Shown here: positions 1-6,071 of the stretch, piece by piece | How positions within the stretch are numbered: position 1 is the stretch's first letter | Layout: each line of letters starts with the position of its first letter | Assembly: GCA_007120095.1 (NCBI GenBank) | Contig: SKOM01000180.1 | Location: 1-6,511 of the forward strand | Direction: 5' to 3' | DNA from: Candidatus Competibacteraceae bacterium | Lineage (GTDB): Bacteria; Pseudomonadota; Gammaproteobacteria; Competibacterales; Competibacteraceae | Length of the DNA stretch: 6,511 bases | Made by a program: the position numbers and the translations under genes | Notes under the pieces: model-generated | Told to the model about the DNA's origin: nothing | Seen by the model: only the letters and a program-made list of their open reading frames with translations | The model's database searches: none

Positions 1-147
1 ACTTTCGACAATGCCTGGGCTTTGCATCAGGTCTGGCCGACGGCAGAACTCAGCGTCATCGGTGCTTCAGGACATGCGGCGACTGAACCGGGCATTATCG
101 ATGCGTTGATTACGGCAACCCGCCATATGGCTGCGCGTTTCACATGA
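1..147 (+). CDS. pip: Proline iminopeptidase, C-terminal fragment (partial)
   Basis: The window opens inside a frame that reads 48 codons and stops at the TGA at 145-147. The peptide contains FDNAWALHQVWPTAEL followed by GASGHAATEPGI. This matches, from family knowledge, the C-terminus of proteobacterial proline iminopeptidases (alpha/beta hydrolase fold, peptidase family S33), which release N-terminal proline from peptides in the cytoplasm. The His of GASGHAA (fragment residue 25) sits where the catalytic triad His is expected; the nucleophile Ser and the Asp lie outside the window. The stop codon overlaps the dtd start in an ATGA, which suggests translational coupling, and pip-dtd adjacency is known from pseudomonads. 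Another S33 hydrolase is possible, but the GHxxxEPGI-type ending favours pip. Confidence 0.82.
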   Translation, partial: TFDNAWALHQVWPTAELSVIGASGHAATEPGIIDALITATRHMAARFT

Positions 148-581
148 TTGGTTTGCTGCAACGTGTTGCCTGGGCGCGGGTTGAAGTCGCAGAGGTCAAG
201 GTGGCTGAGATAGGCTGTGGGTTACTGGTATTGATCGGGGTAGAGCGTGATGACGGCTCGGCGCAGGTTCAGCGTTTGGTGCAACGTCTGCTCAATTACC
301 GCGTATTTCCCGATGCCCAAGGGCGGATGAATTTGAGCGTACAGGACATTCAGGGCGGTTTACTGCTGGTGCCGCAGTTCACTTTGCCTGCCGATACCCG
401 CAAAGGCAATCGGCCGAGTTTCACCCCGGCAGCTGCCCCGCAACAGGGTGAACGCTTGTTCAATGAACTGCTGGATCAGGCCAGGCACCAGCACAGCCCG
501 GTGGCCAGCGGGGTATTTGGGGCGGATATGCAAGTGAGTCTCACCAACACAGGCCCGGTAACGTTCTGGTTACAGGTTTGA
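144..581 (+). CDS. dtd: D-aminoacyl-tRNA deacylase Dtd
   Basis: At 145 aa this is the usual length for Dtd, a cytoplasmic homodimeric proofreading enzyme that hydrolyses D-aminoacyl-tRNAs (and glycyl-tRNA-Ala) so that D-residues do not enter translation. The N-terminus MIGLLQRVAWARVEV is typical. The two family motifs are visible: QFTL at residues 78-81 followed by ADTRKGNRPSF, and TNTGPVTF at 134-141, whose Gly137-Pro138 is the cis-Gly-Pro that selects against L-amino acids. Residue 77, normally Ser in the SQFTL motif, is Pro here. The start ATG overlaps the stop of the upstream peptidase gene, so translation is probably coupled. The gene ends 11 bases before the convergent ptsP stop, and no obvious terminator separates them. 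Confidence 0.96.
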   Translation: MIGLLQRVAWARVEVAEVKVAEIGCGLLVLIGVERDDGSAQVQRLVQRLLNYRVFPDAQGRMNLSVQDIQGGLLLVPQFTLPADTRKGNRPSFTPAAAPQQGERLFNELLDQARHQHSPVASGVFGADMQVSLTNTGPVTFWLQV

Positions 582-592
582 AGCGGGGTGCA

Positions 593-2857
593 TCAGTGTC
601 CGGCGCGCACCAGGCCACCTAAACCCCGTTCATCCAGGGCTCTGTTCATTTGAGCACGCACTTGTTGGGCACTATCCATTTGCAAGGCCTGCCTGAGCAG
701 CCCACGCGCTTCCTCATAGCTGAAGCTGCGAATAACCCACTTGATTTTTAGCAGATTACCCAGGCTCATGCTGAAGCTGTCGATGCCCATGCCCATGAGT
801 GCCAAAGCACCGGCCGGATCCCCTGCCATTTCGCCGCAGACACTGACCGGGCAGGTGGCGGCATGGGCTTGCCGACAGACATGATTTAAGGTGAACAGCA
901 CGGCGGGGTGGAGGCTATCGTAAAGTTGTGCCACGCGCACATTGCTGCGGTCTACTGCCAATATGTATTGGGTTAAATCATTACTGCCGATAGCGATAAA
1001 ATCGACCATCCGCGCCAGTGTGCCGATCATATAAGCGGCTGACGGTACCTCAACCATAATGCCAACCTGCGGGAAGTTGATCTGTATACCATCTTCAATC
1101 AGCTCGTTGTGGGCATCATGAAGCACGGCCAGGGCTTTGGTGAGTTCGCTGATGCAACTGATCATGGGGAACATGATGCCCATATTGGGATGTACGGCAC
1201 TGGCTCTCAGCATCGCGCGAAGTTGAGTTTTGAAAATATCGGTCTGATCGAGACTGATGCGAATGCCGCGCCAGCCTAAAAACGGATTAGCCTCTTCAAT
1301 AGGATAGTAGGGCAGCGGTTTATCGCCACCCACATCAAGCGTCCGTAGCATTACTGGTGCGGGCGCCATGGTCTGCAAAACCCGGCGATAGGTTGCCGTT
1401 TGCTCATCTTCACCGGGGAAGCTGTCGCGCAGGTAAAAATGCAGTTCCGAGCGATACAAGCCGATACCATGGGCATGGCGATCACGAGCAGCGGCGACGT
1501 CGGCATGTAAACCTGCATTAGCCAACAGGCGGTAGTAGTGACCATCAGTCGTCACGGCAGGCTGGTCGAGCAGGGATTCTAACTCTTGGGAGAGTTCGGC
1601 TTCTTCTTCGGCAAGGCGGCGGTATTCCTCAATTAACGTCGGTCCTGGGTGGACACAGACTCGGGCGGAATAGCCATCCACCACCACCTGACGACCATTG
1701 AGTCGTTCCAATGGTGCTGATTGCAGACCAAATACGGCGGGAATAGACAGCCCACGAGCCAGCAATGCGACATGTGAGGCGCTGGTACCGTTTACCGATA
1801 CCAGTCCTACCAGCTGGCCTTGGGGAACTTCTAAAAATTGGGAGACGCTGATTTCCTCGCCCATAAGCACGGTATGTTCGGGGTATTCACGTTCGCGTCC
1901 GGCAGTCCGTTGGAGCCGTTGGAGCAAGCGGCGGCCCAGATCACGAATGTCCGCCGCTCGATCCGCTAAATAGGCATCATCCATTTCCTCAAAAACATCG
2001 GCAAACTCGCTGATGGTGTGACGCAGAGCAGCCGGCGCCCAAATGCCTTGGCGAATCCGGGCCACTGTACCTTCAACCAGACTGTCGCTGCTGAGCAACA
2101 AAGCATAGGCATCGAATAATGCCCGGTCGCTGGCCGAGAGCACATCCGCCAGTTGATCGCTGAGTTTGTGTAGCTCGGCCACTTCCGTAGTAACCGCTTT
2201 ATTAAACCGTTTGATCTCGGCTTCAGGGTCGCTGACTCGCTTGTCGGGCACAGAATCGAGGGCGGTATCGGGAAAAACCACAACGGCCTCACCGATTCCC
2301 AGACCGCGGGTGCTGGCCACGCCTTCTAAGAACACTGTGCCGATTAGGGTGCCCGTATCTAAGCTTTCTAAGCGCTGGCGCACCTCCGCCAGACTAATAG
2401 AGCCAGCGAGCTGCGCCGCCAGAGTCGCTAAGAACGATTCTTCATCGCCCGTGTAGCGCCGAGCCTCACGTTGTTGAACTACCAACACGCCGAGTGTGGT
2501 GCCACGCCGGATAATCGGCACGCCGAGAAAGCCATGAAAGGGGGCTTCACCGGTGCTGGCGATGAATTGGAAATGGGGGTGTCCGGACGCATTATCGAGA
2601 TTAATCGGTTCTGCACGGCTGGCTACAAGACCCACCAAGCCTTGATTGGGCAGCAGGCGTACGCGCCCCACAGCACTGGGTCGTAGCCCGTCGGTTTCCA
2701 TCAGCACATGTTCGCCGGTTTCCGGATCAGTGAGATACACCGAACAGACATCGGCCTGCATGGCCGGTTTAACCCGGTCAACAATCAGCGCGAGCGCTTC
2801 AGCGAGGTTATGAGCCGCACTGACTTCATGGACAATACGTCGCAAGGGTTCAAGCAT
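593..2857 (-). CDS. ptsP: Phosphoenolpyruvate-protein phosphotransferase PtsP (EI-Ntr)
   Basis: First enzyme of the nitrogen phosphotransferase system: it takes phosphate from PEP and passes it to NPr (PtsO), then PtsN. The frame is open from 2956, but I chose the ATG at 2857 (754 aa) because MLEPLRRIVHEV matches the usual PtsP N-terminus and lies 19 bases after the rppH stop; E. coli PtsP is 748 aa. No good Shine-Dalgarno is visible before it. In this numbering a GAF domain spans about residues 16-165, the EI N-terminal region about 177-300, and the phosphohistidine domain carries GTSASHVALLARG with active His362. The PEP-binding TIM barrel (about 425-718) contains LRTLDVGGDKPLPY, WRGIRISL, EVPSA, GSNDLTQY and VCGEMAGDP with catalytic Cys674. 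All key residues are present. The GAF domain distinguishes it from sugar EI. The PTS partner genes are not in this window. Confidence 0.96.
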   Translation of the reverse strand: MLEPLRRIVHEVSAAHNLAEALALIVDRVKPAMQADVCSVYLTDPETGEHVLMETDGLRPSAVGRVRLLPNQGLVGLVASRAEPINLDNASGHPHFQFIASTGEAPFHGFLGVPIIRRGTTLGVLVVQQREARRYTGDEESFLATLAAQLAGSISLAEVRQRLESLDTGTLIGTVFLEGVASTRGLGIGEAVVVFPDTALDSVPDKRVSDPEAEIKRFNKAVTTEVAELHKLSDQLADVLSASDRALFDAYALLLSSDSLVEGTVARIRQGIWAPAALRHTISEFADVFEEMDDAYLADRAADIRDLGRRLLQRLQRTAGREREYPEHTVLMGEEISVSQFLEVPQGQLVGLVSVNGTSASHVALLARGLSIPAVFGLQSAPLERLNGRQVVVDGYSARVCVHPGPTLIEEYRRLAEEEAELSQELESLLDQPAVTTDGHYYRLLANAGLHADVAAARDRHAHGIGLYRSELHFYLRDSFPGEDEQTATYRRVLQTMAPAPVMLRTLDVGGDKPLPYYPIEEANPFLGWRGIRISLDQTDIFKTQLRAMLRASAVHPNMGIMFPMISCISELTKALAVLHDAHNELIEDGIQINFPQVGIMVEVPSAAYMIGTLARMVDFIAIGSNDLTQYILAVDRSNVRVAQLYDSLHPAVLFTLNHVCRQAHAATCPVSVCGEMAGDPAGALALMGMGIDSFSMSLGNLLKIKWVIRSFSYEEARGLLRQALQMDSAQQVRAQMNRALDERGLGGLVRAGH

Positions 2858-2876
2858 AAATGAGTCTAATCTGTGG

Positions 2877-3443
2877 TTAACGTAAACGGGTTTGACCGTT
2901 GCGCCGCGAACGACGTGAGCGCGAATTCGGGCGTCGACGGGGGGCGGGCGGAACAATCATGGCGGCATTATCGGGAAACAGCAATGGCGCCAGCTCCTGC
3001 AAGGCACGCTGATATACTTGGCGTTTAAACGGCACGACCGCCTGTGCCGGGTACCAGTAATCTACCCAGCGCCAATAGTCAAACTCAGGATGGCCACTGG
3101 CGTTAAGGCGAACATCGGATTCCGAGCCCACCATACGCAGCAGATACCATACCTGTTTTTGGCCGATACACGTCGGCTTGCTGTGGTGTCGTACCAAATG
3201 CTGTGGAATTTGGTAGCGCAGCCAACCTTGGGTGCAACCCATGACCTCAACATGTTCGGGCCGTAATCCGATTTCCTCGCTCAACTCACGATACATGGCA
3301 TTTTCCGGCGTCTCATGAGGATGGATGCCACCTTGCGGAAACTGCCAAGAACGCTGACGAATCCGCTTAGCCCAGAGCAATTGAGAGTCTGTGTTGCACA
3401 AAATAATACCGACGTTAGCCCGATAACCCTCCGAGTCAATCAC
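2877..3443 (-). CDS. rppH: RNA pyrophosphohydrolase RppH (Nudix)
   Basis: RppH converts the 5' triphosphate of mRNAs to a monophosphate, starting RNase E-dependent decay. The 188-aa product opens MIDSEGYRANVGIILCN, the standard RppH N-terminus, from a GTG codon; the only nearby in-frame ATG (3455) is followed directly by a stop, so GTG is the start. The Nudix box fills residues 38-60, with Gly38, Glu44 and RELSEEIGL giving metal ligands Glu53, Glu56 and Glu57. The conserved region PEFDYWRWVDYWYP follows at 119-132. The protein is slightly longer than E. coli RppH (176 aa) because of a basic tail (169-188) with ten Arg, possibly an RNA-binding extension (inference). It lies 19 bases upstream of ptsP on the same strand, the common gammaproteobacterial order, so the two are probably cotranscribed. 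Confidence 0.96.
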   Translation of the reverse strand: MIDSEGYRANVGIILCNTDSQLLWAKRIRQRSWQFPQGGIHPHETPENAMYRELSEEIGLRPEHVEVMGCTQGWLRYQIPQHLVRHHSKPTCIGQKQVWYLLRMVGSESDVRLNASGHPEFDYWRWVDYWYPAQAVVPFKRQVYQRALQELAPLLFPDNAAMIVPPAPRRRPNSRSRRSRRNGQTRLR

Positions 3444-3521
3444 GAAATTTTACATTCATAACGGTTACAATTGCTGTTATTTTTTCATAACCCGACGCAT
3501 CTTGCTAGGAGGAATATTGTT
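3444..3521. promoter_or_regulatory. Divergent intergenic region between rppH and qor
   Basis: These 78 bases separate the GTG of rppH (minus) from the ATG of the oxidoreductase (plus), so promoters for both directions should lie here. The stretch is clearly AT-rich (about 3445-3490). I do not see a convincing -35/-10 pair with 16-18 spacing in either direction. The region assignment is firm, but individual promoter boxes are not called. Confidence 0.4.
3507..3512 (+). promoter_or_regulatory. Strong Shine-Dalgarno fixing the qor start
   Basis: AGGAGG lies 9 bases before the ATG at 3522. It supports this start over the upstream in-frame codon at 3471, which would add 17 residues unlike the family. 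Confidence 0.85.
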
Positions 3522-4496
3522 ATGACCCATGCAATCCGCATTCATGAGTACGGAGGCCCCGAGGTATTACGTTGGGAATCTGTGGCGGTTGGCGAACCCG
3601 GACCGGGGGAAGTCCGGGTGCGTCATACTGCCGTTGGCCTTAATTTTATTGAAATTTATCAACGCATAGGATTGTATCCTTTGGCATTGCCGAGCAGTCT
3701 GGGTAACGAAGCAGTCGGTGTGGTTGAGGCGCTGGGCGAAGGAGTAGAGGCGCTGAAAATTGGTGATCGAGTCGGCAGTTGCACCGGTCCCATTGGTGCC
3801 TATGCTCAAGCACGGATTATGCCGGTACGACATTTGATCCCATTACCCGAGTACATCGATGATCAACAGGCAGCGGCGATGTTACTGCAAGGTCTAACCG
3901 CCCAGTATCTGATCCGCCAGACTTATCCAGTACAACCGGGGGAGACGGTATTGTTTCATGCCGCAGCGGGTGGAGTGGGCCTGATCGCCTGTCAATGGTT
4001 GCACCATCTAGGGGCTACAGTCATCGGTACTGTGAGCACTGAGGCCAAAGCCGAATTGGCCCAGGCCAATGGCTGTGATCATACTATTATCTACACCCGT
4101 GAAAGTGTCCCGGAGCGGGTGAAGGCACTGACCGATGGTGGGGGGGTGGCGGTGGTTTATGATTCGGTTGGCCGGGCGACGTGGTCAGGTTCTTTGGACA
4201 GTCTGCGTCCCCGGGGCATGATGGTGTCGTTCGGTAATGCGTCCGGTGCGGTGGAGCCGGTGGTGCCGTTGGTGTTGGCGCAAAAAGGCTCCTTGTATTT
4301 AACCCGGCCGGTGCTGGCGGCGTACATGCCGACCCGTGAGGCGCTGTTGGCGGCGGCGACCGAATTGTTTGCCGTCGTCGCCAGCGGGGTGGTCAATGTC
4401 GAAGTCCGTCAGCGGTTCCCGCTGCAAGAAGCGGCGGTGGCTCAGCGGGCTTTAGCCGCGCGTGAAACGGTGGGTTCAACAGTACTATTGCCCTAG
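3522..4496 (+). CDS. qor: NAD(P)H:quinone oxidoreductase, zinc-free MDR family
   Basis: This 324-aa protein belongs to the zinc-independent medium-chain dehydrogenase/reductase branch typified by E. coli QorA (327 aa), cytosolic NADPH-dependent quinone reductases. It starts MTHAIRIHEYGGPEVL, as in the family. The N-terminal GroES-like domain includes GLNFIEIYQRIGLYP (39-53) and GNEAVGVVEALGEG (61-74). The Rossmann domain has AAAGGVGLIACQWLHHLGA at 147-165, with AAAGGVG as the nucleotide-binding turn, then STEAKAELAQANGCDHTI. No zinc-ligand Cys cluster is seen. The C-terminal part (LTRPVLAAYMPTREALL, then VRQRFPLQEAAVAQRALAARETVGSTVLL) also fits. The substrate cannot be told from sequence, so a general enone reductase is possible. 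It is divergent from rppH and appears to form its own unit. Confidence 0.9.
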   Translation: MTHAIRIHEYGGPEVLRWESVAVGEPGPGEVRVRHTAVGLNFIEIYQRIGLYPLALPSSLGNEAVGVVEALGEGVEALKIGDRVGSCTGPIGAYAQARIMPVRHLIPLPEYIDDQQAAAMLLQGLTAQYLIRQTYPVQPGETVLFHAAAGGVGLIACQWLHHLGATVIGTVSTEAKAELAQANGCDHTIIYTRESVPERVKALTDGGGVAVVYDSVGRATWSGSLDSLRPRGMMVSFGNASGAVEPVVPLVLAQKGSLYLTRPVLAAYMPTREALLAAATELFAVVASGVVNVEVRQRFPLQEAAVAQRALAARETVGSTVLLP

Positions 4497-4511
4497 TACA
4501 GTACGCCGGAA

Positions 4512-4548
4512 CTTGCTTGAATCATGCAAGCTATCCATGAAAACATGG
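4512..4548. repeat. Two consecutive small inverted repeats downstream of qor
   Basis: CTTGC at 4512-4516 pairs with GCAAG at 4526-4530. Inside this, TGA/TCA also pair, giving an imperfect palindrome around TTGCTTGAATCATGCAA. Five bases later CCATG (4535-4539), AAAA and CATGG (4544-4548) form a five-base-pair hairpin with a tetraloop. Neither is followed by a T tract, so neither is called a terminator. They lie directly upstream of the larger palindrome at 4555. Confidence 0.5.
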
Positions 4549-4554
4549 CGTAGA

Positions 4555-4572
4555 GGCGGTTCGCGAACCGCC
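4555..4572. repeat. Perfect 18-base palindrome, REP-like
   Basis: GGCGGTTCGCGAACCGCC is a perfect palindrome. It is preceded by GTAGA and followed by CCTGC, so it looks like a slightly degraded form of a longer palindromic element of the kind GTAGGGGCGG...CCGCCCCTAC. I recall such palindromes as dispersed intergenic repeats in many bacteria. It sits in the 117-base gap between qor and comF. A protein-binding site is an alternative. No T tract follows it. Confidence 0.6.
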
Positions 4573-4613
4573 CCTGCTCCAGCGCAAATTGTCCCGATTA
4601 TTTCCAGTGCGAG

Positions 4614-5387
4614 GTGACAGTGCGACTGGCGGATTGTTCGCGGTGGTTAGCCAAGGCTGAAGCGCGTCTATTTCCCGCGCACTGCCTGGTCTGCCGAGCG
4701 CCGGGGATACCGGGACGGGATCTGTGCGCGGGCTGTTTACAGGCTTTGCCGCGTCTGCTGACGGCCTGCCCACGCTGTGCTGAACCGCTGACTTCGACAT
4801 CGCCCTGTGGGCGCTGCCAGCAACAGCCGCCAGCGTTTGAGCGCACCTGGGCCGCCCTGTGTTATCAGCCGCCGGTCGATCAACTGGTGCAAGCGTTTAA
4901 ATTCCACGGACGGTTGGTCACAGGGCGCTTGTTGGGCGAGCTATTACACGATGCGCTTCGCCATGCCCCGATAGCCGAGGCTGTGTTGCCGGTTCCCCTG
5001 CATCCGGCGCGTCTGCGTCAGCGAGGATTTAACCAGTCCGTAGAGTTAGCGCGGCCGCTGGCACGGCACTGGGGGGTGCCGCTATTAACCGATGTCGCTG
5101 TGCGGGTGCGTCATACTCAACCGCAAAGCCAGCTCAGTCGTCCGCTCAAAGCGCGTAATGTGCGAGCCGCTTTTGCCTTACAGCGCCCGCTGGCTTATCG
5201 TCATGTGCTGTTAATTGATGATGTAATGACCACCGGCAGTACGCTGCGCGAATTGGCGCAGGTGCTCAAAGCCGGCGGCGCGCATACGGTCGATGTTGCG
5301 GTGGTCGCACGCGCGGGGGGATATGAAGGTACGAGCTTCGAACCGATCACAACAGACTTACCCCAAACATCGCCGCAATCAGGGTAA
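4614..5387 (+). CDS. comF: ComF-family phosphoribosyltransferase-like protein
   Basis: This 257-aa protein has the ComF layout. An N-terminal zinc-finger-like part carries four CxxC pairs (Cys24/27, 38/41, 52/55, 65/68). A type I phosphoribosyltransferase domain follows, with LPVPLHPARLRQRGFNQSVE at 125-144 and the PRPP loop VLLIDDVMTTGST at 198-210. ComF proteins are tied to DNA uptake in naturally transformable bacteria, probably acting in the cytoplasm with the uptake machinery; the chemistry is unknown. Two GTG starts compete: 4614, and 4620, which has GAGG (4611-4614) five bases upstream and may be the true one. The conserved domain ends near residue 234 (VVARA, base 5315). The last 23 residues, GGYEGTSFEP onward, look unrelated to the family and run over the end of the convergent minus-strand gene. 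Confidence 0.9.
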   Translation: MTVRLADCSRWLAKAEARLFPAHCLVCRAPGIPGRDLCAGCLQALPRLLTACPRCAEPLTSTSPCGRCQQQPPAFERTWAALCYQPPVDQLVQAFKFHGRLVTGRLLGELLHDALRHAPIAEAVLPVPLHPARLRQRGFNQSVELARPLARHWGVPLLTDVAVRVRHTQPQSQLSRPLKARNVRAAFALQRPLAYRHVLLIDDVMTTGSTLRELAQVLKAGGAHTVDVAVVARAGGYEGTSFEPITTDLPQTSPQSG

Positions 5388-5836
5388 AGGCGAAGGTAAA
5401 AAACGACCCCACCATCCACTGCACCTGTTTTTTTGCTGGTCATTTCAATTTTTAGATTGACCTCGGCTATTTCTTTTTGTAACCGCAGCTCGGTTTGATG
5501 CATATCGGCGCGAATCTGCTCAATGTCCTTGCGGATTTGCTGCTCCATGGCGTGCATATTCGCCTGAATCTGTTGTGCGAACTTATGCAGATCCGCGCGG
5601 ATGTGCTGAGTCTCCTGACGAATCTGCTCTATTTCTTTCAACAACCGCAGTTCGGTTTCCCGCACCCCAGTCGCCGTGGCTAAATCCTTGAGTTCCGGAT
5701 AGCGGTCTTCCAAGCGCTCAAAGGCCGTCGCAATAATCCGCGCCCGAGTTTTGTCATCCGGTGCGCTGAACAGTCGTTCATAGACATCAATGACCGAGAT
5801 AGGGTACTGGGAGCCATTGGGGCGTTTCCTAAGCAA
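5347..5836 (-). pseudogene. Coiled-coil protein with C-terminal membrane helix, frameshifted
   Basis: The open frame from the TTG at 5836 gives YPISVIDVYERLF, FERLEDRYPELKDLA and RETELRLLKEIEQIR, then a long charged coiled coil up to EMTSKK (codons ending at 5429). This resembles small coiled-coil proteins with a C-terminal membrane helix (DUF1640-like; family name from memory), function unknown. After KK the frame continues to 5201, but those 75 residues are merely the antisense of comF. If one A of the A7 run at 5428-5434 is skipped, the next frame reads QVQ then WMVGSFFTFAFTLIAAMFG and stops at 5347-5349: a convincing membrane helix that would complete the gene at about 158 residues. The start also looks damaged: the ATG at 5817, with AGGA 9 bases upstream, reads into the wrong frame, and one extra base after ATGGC would give MASQYPIS. 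Two lesions suggest decay; sequencing error or slippage remain possible. Confidence 0.65.
5827..5830 (-). promoter_or_regulatory. Shine-Dalgarno of the coiled-coil gene
   Basis: AGGA on the minus strand lies 9 bases before the ATG at 5817. This is the best ribosome-binding site near the gene, yet that ATG is out of frame with the coiled coil. It is used here as evidence that the original start was at 5817 and that a base has since been lost. Confidence 0.5.
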
Positions 5837-5858
5837 ACGTATGGGTGCAGTGTATCAG

Positions 5859-5893
5859 GTACGAGGCGCGAGGTTCGAGGTACAAGGTTAAAG
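5859..5893 (+). repeat. Tandem heptamer tract, GTACGAG type
   Basis: Five consecutive seven-base units, each beginning with G and ending in AG, are variants of GTACGAG: the first is exact, the second GCGCGAG, the third GTTCGAG, the fourth GTACAAG and the fifth GTTAAAG. They sit immediately left of the first double-hairpin unit. The same heptamer occurs inverted on its right side and once inside the comF tail at 5329-5335. Confidence 0.75.
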
Positions 5894-5899
5894 TGAAAA

Positions 5900-6000
5900 A
5901 TCGCGTAGCTCCGAATAGCGCAGCGTATTCGGAGAAATGAGACTCCCATGCGTCCGATTACGCTACGCTAATCGGACCTACAAGGCGTTTAACCTCGTAC
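5900..6000. repeat. BIME/REP-like double-hairpin unit, copy A
   Basis: Copy A of a 101-base direct repeat (copy B at 6213-6313, four mismatches). It holds two inverted REP-like modules. On the plus strand GTAG (5905-5908) is followed by stem CTCCGAATA (5909-5917), loop GCGCAGCG and TATTCGGAG (5926-5934). On the minus strand GTAG (complement of CTAC 5978-5981) is followed by the stem formed by 5952-5960 and 5969-5977 with an eight-base loop. Both stems are nine perfect base pairs. A GTAG foot followed by an imperfect palindrome is typical of REP sequences mobilised by RAYT/TnpA-REP transposases. No such transposase gene is in the window. Confidence 0.85.
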
Positions 6001-6014
6001 CTCGTACCTTTAAA
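5987..6014 (-). repeat. Inverted heptamer tract right of copy A
   Basis: Read on the minus strand, these 28 bases are four seven-base units: TTTAAAG, then GTACGAG twice, then GTTAAAC. They mirror the plus-strand tract at 5859-5893, so copy A of the double hairpin is bracketed by the same heptamer in opposite orientations. The first units overlap the end of the 101-base direct repeat. Confidence 0.7.
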
Positions 6015-6022
6015 CTCATGCC

Positions 6023-6050
6023 TTGTGTACTATACTGAGAGGTATATGAT
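6023..6050 (+). promoter_or_regulatory. Possible promoter for the short ORF at 6072
   Basis: TTGTGT (6023-6028), 16 bases, then TATGAT (6045-6050) make a weak sigma-70-like pair; the -10 is good and the -35 poor. TATACT at 6031-6036 is a second possible -10 without a clear -35. AGGAG at 6057-6061 follows, 10 bases before the ATG. Confidence 0.35.
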
Positions 6051-6071
6051 GGTTTTAGGAGCACTCAACCC

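Noticed and set aside
582..592. Bidirectional terminator between dtd and ptsP
   Set aside because: The 11-base gap and its flanks show no stable hairpin with a T tract.
2858..2956. Upstream ATG at 2956 as the ptsP start
   Set aside because: It would overlap rppH by 80 bases and add 33 residues unlike PtsP. The ATG at 2857 matches the family N-terminus.
4535..4548. Intrinsic terminator for qor
   Set aside because: The stem is only five base pairs and is followed by GCGTAGAGG, not by a T tract.
5201..5427. The 3' part of the 211-residue minus-strand frame as a real protein segment
   Set aside because: It is the exact antisense of the comF PRPP-loop region (VITSSINST opposite LLIDDVMTTGS) and is low in structure. 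The neighbouring frame gives a clean membrane helix instead.
5428..5434. Firm claim of programmed frameshifting at the A7 run
   Set aside because: No downstream pseudoknot or upstream Shine-Dalgarno-like stimulator was evident. A second apparent indel at the gene start makes decay simpler.
5680..5949. 89-residue minus-strand frame as a separate gene
   Set aside because: It runs through repeat copy A and the heptamers, and its later half is an out-of-frame shadow of the coiled-coil gene. Only its internal ATG at 5817 is informative, as the probable original start.
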